From Entelurus aequoreus (Eukaryota > Chordata > Actinopteri > Syngnathiformes > Syngnathidae), in contig NC_084735.1 of NCBI RefSeq assembly GCF_033978785.1, forward strand, positions 72,197,343 to 72,261,342: DNA of 64,000 nucleotides. The letters run 5' to 3'. Shown piece by piece: positions 10,401 through 64,000 of the stretch. Under the pieces are notes generated by a model that saw nothing but the letters and a program-made list of their open reading frames with translations, made no database searches and was not told where the DNA came from. Position 1 is the stretch's first letter; each line of letters begins with the position of its first letter. A program made the position numbers and the translations under genes.

Positions 10401-13400
10401 GGTGGTTCTTACTTTCCAGGAAGTTCAGCTGACAAGCGGGCGCACTAATGCTCATGAAATTGAAGCCTCTTGTGGGTCGGCAGCAGCTTCTCTTAACGCC
10501 TCCGGGGGTCAAACGCTGGAGCATGCTGCTCTTCCCAGCTCCATCCAGGCCAAGGACTAAGACCTGACGCTTGCCTTGGTCCTCTTCCTCCTATGGGAAA
10601 ACCACAGGTCAAATGTTTAGAGGACACACACGTTGTCTCCTAAGTTCCAGAACCTCGTAACCGTAAAGTTAAAACCTCTGAAAGGCCCCAAAAGTACTAA
10701 AAATGCTCAAGAAAGATTTTGTAACTATTTCTGGCTCAGGAAACACCTGTAGCCCCTTTATTTTTGTTTTATTATTCTGTGATTAACTTTGATATTGAGT
10801 AAAACATTGCTGTCACATTAAATAAGTGTGTTATGATGGTGATAGTTTGACCCGGGGACAGATTAATTATGTGTTTTTTTATGGAGAAAATTGTTAAATC
10901 TGGACAAATTGGAGGCTGACCAGCGTTCCCGGAACAGATTGTGTTCAACCCCTAAAGCAAATTTGACTCCCCAGACTACAACACAAGCTATTATACCAAA
11001 AGTATCACCAAGAAAATTAAGCCAGAAGATTGTATGAGACATCCATATGGGAAAAATGACTACAAAACCTCCTTTCAAAGTCATATGAGGAAAAACCTTT
11101 GATTCTGTGGAGATTCATATTGTTTCAAAATGAGATGGTTTACATTTCTGCCTTGTTTTTGCCTGGGCTGTAATCCCTGGCTGCCTATTTCAGAGTAAAC
11201 AGCACCAAATTAACCTGGTAGCTTTTTTCGGTTTTGCCATCTGCAGTCGCCGGGGGACGAACATCAAGCTGTGGCAGTGACTCAGAGATGCTGCAAAGCT
11301 TGTGCCGCTCCTCTATTTTTTTTTCCCACAGTCATTGTGGACTTTGCATAGTGAAAGATTCTTGCTTCACCGTCCCAGCTGTCTGCATCCTTATCTCAGA
11401 TTTTAAAGCGGAACACAGAGATTGCAATTCCCGCAACAACAACAAAAAATAGTTTGTAAAATGCTATTCCATCCATCCATTTTCTACCGCTTGTCTCTTT
11501 TGGGGGGTCCTGTAGCCTATCTCAGCTGCACATACTGAAATATTAATATGTATTATTCATTAACACAGTTGTAAATTAATTCAAACAGAAGCAATATGTC
11601 TATGCGAGTAAAAAGTCAGCATGACAGGGCTGTTCTGGTGGTTTTTTTTTACAAACCTTCAAAAACAAAAAGGAATGTTCTGCTGTTTTTAGGCACAAAC
11701 AGCAAAAATATTGGTCGAAGATCCTCCGTATGACCAGACGACTGGACTTTTTTTTAATTTTTCCTTACCATTCACAATCTTTGTGAGACAAGAACAGAAA
11801 TGTTTTTACTCTTTTTTTGTGCATTCTAATTGTAATATGCAGCTTGTACTAGATGGCTAACAATGCCATCAACGGCAGTGGTCTATTCCGCCTTTAAAGT
11901 CCTCTAAAAACATCCAAAACAATTCTATTTCCATCCTGTGATCTGCATTTAACAAAGTATTAGCCTCTTTATTTTAAGTGCTAAAGCCAAGGAACTTCTT
12001 TTAGCCATACATTGATCACAGAGGGGTAACAAGCTTATGCAGCTATTGAAATACTCAGCCAGTGAGCTGCTGCATCGCCTCTGACTTGGTAAACGTTTGT
12101 GCTAGATTAAAAATCATGCACCACACTTGTACACTAGACAGTTGTGGCCATAAGATGAGTGAAGTGAATTATATTTATATAGCGCTTTTCTCTAGTGACT
12201 CAAAGCGCTTTACATAGTGAAACCCAATATCTAAGTTACATTTAAACCAATGTGGGTGGCACTGGGAGCAGGTGGGTAAAGTGTCTTGCCCAAGGACACA
12301 ACGGCAGTGACTAGGATGGCAGAAGCTGGGACCGAACCTGGAACCCTCAAGTTGCTGGCACGGCCACTCTACCAACCGAGCTATATTCAATTTAGACCTG
12401 AGATATTGCTAGGAAGACACAGCAATATACACGTTTGCTCCCAGCATTTTTTTTTAACCTGAGGAGTGAGGATTAGGATAATTAAGTCTTGTGCTGAAAG
12501 ATATAAACATCCCATCAGTCACAATGAGAGCAGACATTGTACAGTAAGTGATTGTTTTATGTTCGTAGTTTATATTTCTTGCTTAGCATTTAGCACTATT
12601 GCTACATGATGCTTAGTGTTTCAATATAGAAGGATCTGCTTAGCACCCAGCTTTGAAAACTTGTAACTCAACCTCTGTGGATTCAGGCTCAAAAATGTAA
12701 GACTATCATCATTTATCCCAAAAAAGTCGTTGTTGGTTCTTATGAAGTCTGCCATGATTAGTAGTTGATATTTTTGAAGGAAGTAGCGAAAGTTACTAAG
12801 CGCTCTGAGTTCCGGGAATGCTTAAAATTACAAAAATATGTTAATAATTACATGTTGTCATAAGTATTCCTGTTACTACATTACATACAGTATAAGCTGA
12901 CACCATGTATATACAACGTTGGATTTTCAGAGGGCTTTATAGGCGGAATAGATCAAATCCCCATTACCTGCATTGTTAGCAGACTTGCCAGCGTTTATTT
13001 ACGATTTAGAATGCATACAGAAGAGAAATACAGTACATGGGCTTTGTGACTCTCTATAAGCTTTGTTACTCACCATAAGACAGGATTGTTTGCTGTTTGT
13101 TATTTTTGCAAAATCAGTCATCAAAGATCTTCTATATAAATAAAGGGCTCTACTGTTTTAAAGAACCAACCGCCTAATATGCTATTCAAGGATCCTCTAT
13201 CTGGCAAGAATGCTCTGCTTTTTTTTAGGTAGGGCTATTCAACTAAAAGACATCATACCAGCCCCCCGAGTTAGATTAAAAACATTTTTAATCTAACTTA
13301 ATCTAAATTTTTGCAGAAAACTCCCAAAACACAAGAGAGCTCTTGTTGTATAGAGGAACTTGGACCACTATAAACACTTTGGCTGATCCTTGCATGGACA

Positions 13401-16240
13401 TTTTGCTAGAGTTTAAACTTGTGATTAAAATAACTGAGGCATTCCTCAAGGCACCCCTTTAAGTCCTCTCCTTTTTTAGCAGTTACACATTTTTCCGTAA
13501 TGTAATTTATTTACCTAAGGTATAATTATAACTTAAGACCTTTAACATATCAGTATGTGAAACTAAATTATGGAAAGGATTAAGCAAAAAGTAAAAGTAC
13601 TGATATGATCCAGTTTAAGAAACTGTTCAAACTCCAAGTATTTACAAAGTACAAGGAAGACAAATCTTAAACATACTTATTAAAAAAGTATAGTCTTATT
13701 CTTATTAGATTTGTATGAATTCTTTACTTATGTAATTAATATGTATTTACGTATTTATGTATTCACTGTTATGTTACAGATTGAGTACAAACGAATGTTA
13801 GAAATTGCTATGAAATGAAAAGGGGTAGGATTAAATAAGATCTGCTTCTTCCTACTCCTTTTCGGACATGCTGTCATGAGAAAATGGATCGTGATGAAAC
13901 ATACTCTAATTGTATGCATGTTCAAACTAAACCAACACCATAAAAACGGTGTTGTGCTAGCTTGTTTGTCAAAAGCAGTAGGTAATCCATTTGTTCAACG
14001 TCTTTAATTATACTTTGTCTTCCTCTAGGTTCTATTTTAATTCCTCACTCTTTCATCATTTGAGCTATTCAACTGGTGGTCTGTGACTTCAATTAAAAAA
14101 CCTTGAGGGATTCTTGAAAAACACTAGAGTACTCTCACGGAGAGGATTTTTGACTAGCTTTTTTGCAGAAGGTACTTTAAAACTGCAAATGTGCAAAATA
14201 AGACTAATAGTAAAGGAAGATGTCCGGCCCACCAGTCTTTAGCTTCCCTGCTTTAGTGACATCCATCAAATTAGGCATCAGAGATGCGAGTAAAACATTT
14301 TTTACTTTTGTTGCAATGTGTAACTATATAAAACTAATATATTTGCAAGTAATAAGCATGTAGCATTATTTATTAATTTCTACTCTAAACAAGCCACTTG
14401 CTATCTCCATTTATGCAACATAGTTTCCAACGATGAGCATCTGACAGAATTCAATTCCTTTCTCCAGGTGACAAATTACTTAATTTACTACACTTAAAAC
14501 ACATGGGAACATAAAATTAAGAAGTAAACTGGGATCCTGTGTGTCTCTTAACAGCATCAGTTCCAGGGGGTTTTCTCGACTTACCCCGTGGCACCAAGAT
14601 GTTTTTTTGCCAGGCACTTGAACTTCACACTTATTAAGTGTAACTAAATGCTAATAGCGTAAAAAAAACAGCTGTAACATTGATTAGTGTCACATAATGG
14701 GAATGTGACAATATGAAAATATAACGATTATCAAGACCAAAATTATAAGGGTATTGCTGAATGTGCTCAATTAGTACTTATACACACACTGAAATCTTTT
14801 AAACAAGTTTTATTCTTAAAACAATGTGTGTTGTGTTCATGCTAGCATTTAAGTCAGCTTCTCTAGGAAATTAGCTTTGTCATGTATCTTTTCAACTTCG
14901 ATAACTAAAATTTGAAGTGATTATAATAACCGTCAGGAGGTTTACTGGGTTAATCGTTATGCCGTTAATTGTTGCTTCCCTACCACAGATGCATCTCACT
15001 TTTTAGTATTCTTAATTGCTGCACAAGTGTAAAAAGAAGTTACACACTGTGAAACATGCTATCAAAATGGTTAGTTTTGATAGCAAGTATGTAACCGGCT
15101 GTATGTGATTCTTTCGACCATGTAAAAAACAAATATATAGTTAAACGTAAACACTTTAAGATTCTTAATTGTCTGTGCAAGTGTAAAAAGAAGTTAACCA
15201 TCTACAACACAATAAAAAATATCAGTCTGCGATAACTTTTGATAGTAAGTGTTCAACTAAAAGCAAAGGAAAATGTTAGGTGTCCACATTTATTTAACTT
15301 TCATGATTGTCTGTGGAAGTGTGAAAATGTTAACCATAAAAGAAGCCAAAGAAAAAGCAAGTAAATGAGTGCAAGAGAACATTTTAATGATACTAAACTA
15401 AATTAATCAGCTCTGTGACCTTGTGGTTAGAGTGTCCGCCCTGAGACTGGGAGGTTGTGAGTTCAAACCCCGGCCGTGTCATACCAAAGACTACAAAAAA
15501 AATGGTACACATTGCCTCCCTGCATCAGCATCAAGGGTTGGAATTGGGGGTTAAACCACCAAATGATTCCCGAGCGCGACGCACGCTGCTGCTCACTGCT
15601 CCCCTCACCTCCCAGGGGGTGAACATGGGGATGGGTCAAATGCAGAGGACAAATTTCACCACACCTAGTGTGTGTGTGACAATCATTGGAACTTTAACTA
15701 TAAACAGATATACACGACAGCAGTTTAAATTCAGACGCTTAAAGGCATTATTTAACCCTCCCAAAACTACTATCTTGGGTACTATTTGATATCATGGTAA
15801 TCAGTTAGCTGCTTTTTAACAACAGAAAAAGTGTAAATGTTAAAGCCTCTTCTCTTGATTGAATCTGGGTAACAAGATTAGAGACATGCAAATAGATTTC
15901 ATGGAGAGATGGATCGTCACATATACCTGTTGGGACAAAAATGTCTTAATTGTTATCATATGCAAATCGGTGACAGCATCAGCATCATTAATGACTCACA
16001 TGAAATCTGCAGTGCCATCAATTTACTCATTCCGATATTTTCACTATCAATTTTGTTCATGCACTAGACACCAAACAGCCTGAAGAGAAACCAAAACCTC
16101 ACTTCCTGGATCGTGCAGTACTCGGCATTCGGTAACCACATTCGCTTCCTGTAGAAGTAGTTGAGGGCGATGAAGAGCGCCGAGCCCAGGGCAGCCACGG
16201 CGGCGGACAGAGCCACCGAAATGTGCCGTAGGAGCACCAT
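7426..16240 (-). CDS. arl10: ADP-ribosylation factor-like protein 10 (ARL10), complete
   Basis: An ARF-family small GTPase. Four minus-strand exons join in frame to 221 codons: 16240-16103, 10590-10413, 7842-7667 and 7599-7426. Exon 1 encodes a hydrophobic N-terminal anchor (VALSAAVAALGSALFIAL) followed by YFYRKR, with no Gly2 for myristoylation, like human ARL10. Exon 2 carries an EEEDQGKR stretch and the P-loop GLDGAGKSS, then PTRGFN (switch I). The exon 2/3 junction creates EIGGGEELRQYW (G3, Glu in place of the usual Asp). Exon 3 has VYVVDSSDRSR and ends in GNKQ; exon 4 supplies the Asp completing NKQD, then LATQLGSDG (G5 region). I chose the ATG at 16240 because its N-terminus aligns with ARL10. 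An in-frame ATG at 16291 would add 17 residues. Intron 1 is 5.5 kb. Confidence 0.92.
8002..8562. repeat. Two 209-bp units repeated with a 352-bp period
   Basis: 8002-8210 and 8354-8562 are nearly identical (both contain GGAGCTAGGAGCTAGC and AACAAACACGCAGGTGTTTT). A different 143-bp spacer separates them. The block continues into the TTAA-bounded end at 8954, so it is probably the tandem interior of that element. Confidence 0.75.
8563..8954. mobile_element. Terminal part of a TTAA-flanked DNA transposon
   Basis: The end CATTTCAGTAGGCCT abuts TTAA at 8955-8958. It matches a non-autonomous element I recall as abundant in pipefish genomes. The opposite terminus was not found, although the tandem 8002-8562 block probably belongs to it. 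Confidence 0.5.
8959..9100 (+). mobile_element. Truncated copy of the AGGGGAACTGCAC (TTAA) element
   Basis: It starts AGGGGAAACTTT directly after TTAA (8955-8958) and follows the interior of the family up to 9100, where the next copy begins. Confidence 0.55.
9105..10131 (+). mobile_element. TTAA-type non-autonomous DNA transposon, near full length
   Basis: The left end AGGGGAACTGCACTTTTTT is mirrored by AAAAAAGTGCAGTTCCC on the right. TTAA flanks the right end (10132-10135); the left flank is TCAA, probably a decayed TTAA. Internal stretches (ATAATAACAATATCACTAAT, GTGAGAGGCA) recur in copies at 11745-13040, 40473-45260 and about 50148-51248. It lies in arl10 intron 2. Confidence 0.7.
11745..13040. 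mobile_element. Decayed TTAA-type element with nested SINE
   Basis: The interior matches the family of 9105-10131 (GAGAGCAGACATTGTACAGT, GCTGCATCGCC, GCATGATGC-like motifs). The terminal GGGGAACTGCAC ends are no longer readable. A family A SINE is inserted at 12157-12390 on the minus strand. Confidence 0.55.
12157..12390 (-). mobile_element. tRNA-derived SINE, family A, full copy
   Basis: Read on the minus strand it starts with a tRNA-like head (TAGCTCGGTTGGTAGAGTGG, then a box-B-like GGTTCGGTCCC) and ends AGCGCTATATAAATATAATT. Other copies: 26616-26855 and the tail at 951-1058. Confidence 0.8.
13700..13960 (+). mobile_element. LINE 3' UTR tail fragment
   Basis: The motif AAGGGGTAGGATTAAATAAG with TTCTTCCTACTCCTTTTCG is shared with 56205-56440, with the plus-strand fragment ending near 27062, and (reverse) with 26200-26340. 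Confidence 0.65.
15409..15700 (+). mobile_element. tRNA-derived SINE, family B
   Basis: A tRNA-like head (TGGTTAGAGTGTCCGCC, then GTGAGTTCAAACCCC) leads into a body containing CTCACTGCTCCCC and an end ACAATCATTGGAACTTTAAC. A reverse partial copy is at 25851-25990. Confidence 0.8.
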
Positions 16241-16473
16241 GTGTGGGGAGCTGCTTCTTCCCGGACTAGTGCAGACGGCGCCGACTTCCACTGCTGGTTC
16301 TCTGCTTCCCTTCTGAACATGTGACTGCGCTCCCAGCTTGTTTTGTTTCCAAGAGGCGCAGGATGAATATGCTGCGTTCGAGTGCTTCCAGTAAATTGCA
16401 GCTTCCTAATTGTGTGTGCGTAAAATGTGCGTTGAAACGAGCGCATGAGCGCTACTCAAAAAAGAGGGCCGTA

Positions 16474-16545
16474 ATTGCATTGATTCACAAGGGATTCAAT
16501 GAGTTATGCATTGCATTGATTCACAAGGGATTCAATGAGTTATGC
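16474..16545. repeat. 36-bp unit present twice in tandem
   Basis: The unit beginning ATTGCATTGATTCACAAGGG occurs at 16474-16509 and again at 16510-16545 without a mismatch that I see. It lies about 230 bp upstream of the arl10 start codon. Confidence 0.85.
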
Positions 16546-16752
16546 ATGAACGAAAATTAGGCGCTCTACGTTGACTGTTGATAAAATACTACGACTAAAT
16601 GGACGTACCACCACATTTTGGTTGTCAGTTACCACCTAGATTTGTAGTGCCTTCACATATGGATTCAACATATGAAAACCGTTTGTTGTTTTTGTTACAT
16701 TGCAATAATTTGCTCATTTTCTATTTTTTGAATAATTTACAATGCCCACAAG

Positions 16753-16890
16753 TGATTGATTGAAACTTTTATTAGTAGATTTCTGCAGTACAGTACATAT
16801 TCCGTACAATTGACCACTAAACGGTAACACCCGAATACGTTTTTCAACATGTTTAAGTCGGGGTCCACGTTAATCAATTCAAAGTTTTGT
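16753..16890. repeat. LINE-associated repeat, ATTGATTG-tailed
   Basis: It contains AAACTTTTATTAGTAGAT and ACATATTCCGTACAATTGAC. A longer copy follows at 17237-17740 and a reverse copy is at about 54805-54925. Confidence 0.65.
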
Positions 16891-17129
16891 TGAGGGAGAA
16901 ATCCATGAAGTTTTAAAAGCAAAATGACAATGAAAGTAACTATTTTTGGCTTTCATAAATTGATTTTAATAGAGTAAATGCGCAATTCGAATGATTACGT
17001 AACTGTTTTATGTTACCTGTTTTTCTTGTCCTAGTTATGGAAATATCAGTTATACTACCGCCCGCTAGAGGGTGCAATTGATTGTGAATTTCTACAGAGG
17101 CGTACAGATAATTGGAATCAAATGAAAAC

Positions 17130-17200
17130 ATCCATCCATTACCTACCGCTTGTCCCCTTCGGGGTCGCGGGGGGTGCTGGAGCCTATCTCAGCTGCATTC
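17130..17200 (-). repeat. SINE (GGAT)n-type tail fragment
   Basis: CATCCATTACCTACCGCTTG followed by GGGGTGCTGGAGCCTATCTC is the reversed tail of the 3710-4065 SINE family. Confidence 0.7.
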
Positions 17201-17236
17201 GGGAATGTGTTCGTGTTTCTTGGGATGCTTTTGTTT

Positions 17237-17740
17237 TGATTGATTGATTGATTGAAACTTTTATTAGTAGATTGCACTAGTGAGTACATATTCCGTACAA
17301 TTGACCACTAAATGGTAACACCCGAATAAGTTTTTCAACTTGTTTAAGTCGGGGTCCACTTAAATTGATTCATGATACATATATATACTATCAGATATAT
17401 ACTATCATCATAATACAGTCATCACACAAGATAATCATCAGAGTATATACATTGAATTATTTACATTGTTTACAAACCGGGGTGTGGGATGTGGAGGGGG
17501 GGGGGGGGTGGGTAGGCTTGGTTGTTATCATCACTTCAGTCATCAACAATTGAGAACAGAGAAATGGACATTGAAACAGTGTAGGTCTGACTTGGTAGGA
17601 TGTGTACAGCAAGTAGTGGACATAGAGAGAGAGAGAGATCAGAAAGCATAAGAAAAAGTATCTACATTTGATTATTTACATTTGATTATTTACAATCCAG
17701 GGAGGGTGTTAGTTTAGGGTTGAAGTTGCCTGGAGGTGTA
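17237..17740. repeat. LINE-associated repeat, longer copy
   Basis: It starts TTGATTGATTGATTGATTGAAAC, shares the 16753-16890 sequence, and continues with a poly-G stretch near 17495-17510 and a short (GA)n run near 17626. I see no coding frame. Confidence 0.55.
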
Positions 17741-18674
17741 CTTTTAGTGTTTACTAAGCATGCACACACTATAGTATTTGTGATGTGGTCAACTTTTAAT
17801 GTTGAGTCAAAAATAATGCGCATAAGTAATAACGTTTGATTCATAAAACATTTAAAAATGTCATACTAAGTAAATACGTGCAAAATATTTTTAGACCATA
17901 CAATATTTCGAGAACGAGATATTATTCTGAAAGCGCATACCGGAAGCAGCAGTAAGCAACATCCGCTTGTCTTGACACACACAGCTTGTGACTTGAGTGA
18001 AGTGAAGTCACCGGGAACTGAACTGAAGAGTGAAGACTTTACTACAGGCTGTCGCATCCCTACGCGTCGTCGGTGCGAAAAAGGTCATATTCCCCCATTT
18101 TTATTGTTAATTGTTTTTAGCAGTGGTATCGCCGCGGTTTTTGTCCCGCTGGACTTGTTCGGTCAACGTCCCACACCACGGTCGGCTGCTCTCTTCTTGG
18201 CAAGCGCCAGGCTAGCATCGGTTCCTGCTTGCTAAAAAACATGGTGGCCTGTGGGCAAGAAGAAAACAAGGCGGTTCGGGTATATTGAGTGTAATTTTTT
18301 TAAAAATAAACTATTTGCTCCATAAAAATAACTGTTATTTTGAGAAGTGGCGGAGGGGGGTGCCATTTTTATGCGGTAATTTGCTTCCAAAGTTGCCATC
18401 AAGACTCCTTTAAGTTTCCAATACAAAATACAGCTTTTAAAAACACAAGGTAAAACAAAATAACTGTGCTGAAGTCCTGCCTTATGGAACCATTTTACCC
18501 CCTGCGTCACCTTTAGCATCATTTTTTCCCTCTGGATTATTATGATGGATTCACCAGCTCGGGAATATTGGAAATAGCTTTTGTCCTTGATGCTGACCGT
18601 GATGACGACGGTGATGACAGAAAAAAGCGATGGCTTCCCTTCGTTAAGATTTTGAGTAGCGGGGAGTTAATTAC

Positions 18675-18691
18675 ATGGAGACTAGCCTGAC
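18675..18691 (+). promoter_or_regulatory. Upstream ATG of an overlapping uORF on wwc1
   Basis: ATGG at 18675 lies 17 nt before the wwc1 ATG and in another frame. After splicing of exon 1 to exon 2 it runs about 50 codons and ends at TGA 39140-39142. Its -3 base is T with G at +4, while the main ATG has G at -3 and C at +4. It could lower translation of wwc1; this is inference. Confidence 0.45.
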
Positions 18692-63372
<44,681 letters not shown>

Positions 63373-64000
63373 GTAGAAAATGTTCAAATCTATTATGGTG
63401 CTGAGAGTTTTCACATTCATCAACAAAATAATGCAATATAATAACCAAGCAGAGACTAATTTCACCAATCATTGGTACTTTAACTTTTAACTTTAACTAT
63501 GTCCCAAATGAGCACAACACATTGCATGCTGATGTAGTATTATTATCATTATTTATATTATTATTATCATTATTATTACTATTGTTATTATTGTGGAACA
63601 TCTGAATCAGATCCAGATTAAACTTGGTTCAACTAGATAGAAACACTACATCAGGTCCGACAGATAAAAGATTAATTTTTTCTCTGTGAACATCCTCAGC
63701 AAAATGTAAGATTTCAATTAAACTAGTGAATAAAAATAGAAATAGTTCATTTAAATTAAAAAATGATACAAAATTGAATGTGTTTATATGTTTGGAACTT
63801 TAAAAAGTTAAGTACATTACATGATTTTTCTGTACATTAGCGATTTTTACGTGCTATATTAAAAAAAAAAAATTAAAATAAAATGTTTTTATTATTTTAA
63901 CCAAGCCTTCAGCGCCCATAGAATTAACTTTATATTTTCAAAAATGTGTTACAATAAAATGAGGATTATATTGTTAAATAATGTTATAACTACTTTTAAC
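63373..64000 (+). other. Start of wwc1 intron 18
   Basis: AT-rich intron with ATT-type low complexity around 63540-63595; no exon or element recognised before the window edge. Confidence 0.5.

Larger units (their letters stand above)
10591..16102 (-). other. arl10 intron 1
   Basis: This 5.5-kb intron holds a decayed TTAA-type element (11745-13040) with a nested SINE, a LINE 3' UTR tail (about 13700-13960), a second SINE family (15409-15700) and a short SINE tail (11466-11530). In 10600-11460, 13040-13700 and 13960-15400 I recognise no gene or clear repeat apart from a possible weak MITE at about 14690-14990. Confidence 0.5.
16241..18691. other. Divergent arl10-wwc1 intergenic region and 5' UTRs
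   Basis: About 2.4 kb separates the two start codons. The middle (16750-17740) is repeat. The outer parts near each gene (16241-16440 and about 17920-18690) are richer in CpG and probably hold the two promoters. Transcription starts cannot be placed from sequence alone. Confidence 0.4.

Noticed and set aside
16241..16291. Longer arl10 N-terminus from the ATG at 16291
   Set aside because: The extra residues (MEVGAVCTSPGRSSSPH) do not match ARL10, whereas the ATG at 16240 aligns with the known hydrophobic N-terminus. Kept as an alternative only.

Overview
This window comes from a vertebrate nuclear genome, almost certainly a teleost fish. The evidence is short exons with GT/AG introns, low gene density, and heavy loads of fish-type SINEs, LINE 3' ends and hAT, Tc1/mariner, Harbinger and TTAA-flanked DNA transposons. 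Several repeat families (tails ending in ATTGATTGATTG, (GGAT)n-tailed elements, the GGAGCTAGGAGCTAGC unit) look to me like those of pipefishes (Syngnathidae). That last step rests on memory and is of low confidence.

Three protein-coding genes are present. At 109-3341 (+) lie the last three coding exons of nop16, a nucleolar 60S ribosome biogenesis factor; its 5' half is outside the window. At 7426-16240 (-) lies a complete four-exon arl10, an ARF-like small GTPase with an N-terminal membrane anchor, convergent with nop16. From 18692 to the right edge (+) lies wwc1 (KIBRA), the Hippo-pathway scaffold: 18 coding exons joining in one open frame of 1013 codons, with the C-terminal ~100 residues (by comparison with human KIBRA) outside the window. 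The start codons of arl10 and wwc1 are divergent and about 2.4 kb apart.

Introns and intergenic DNA are dominated by mobile elements, many with readable target-site duplications (TSDs). hAT elements with 8-bp TSDs (two of them 7/8) lie at 29572-30722, 31197-31451, 32440-32742, 34171-34526, 37895-39060, 41188-45030 and 59805-61331. A three-level nest fills intron 5 of wwc1: a TTAA-flanked element holds a hAT element, which holds a Harbinger-like element and an L1-type LINE fragment. Intron 15 holds a Tigger/pogo-like element carrying a SINE and a Tc1-type MITE. Intron 1 (20.3 kb) holds LINE fragments in both orientations, four hAT MITEs, a perfect 47-bp inverted repeat and a 172-bp (GT)n run. 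Intron 16 holds an 11-unit minisatellite of about 42 bp. I see no structural RNA gene, CRISPR array or prokaryotic gene system. The functional story is an ordinary gene trio; the unusual material is the nested transposon architecture and a few gene-level details (atypical second WW domain, atypical ARL10 G3 motif, overlapping uORF on wwc1).
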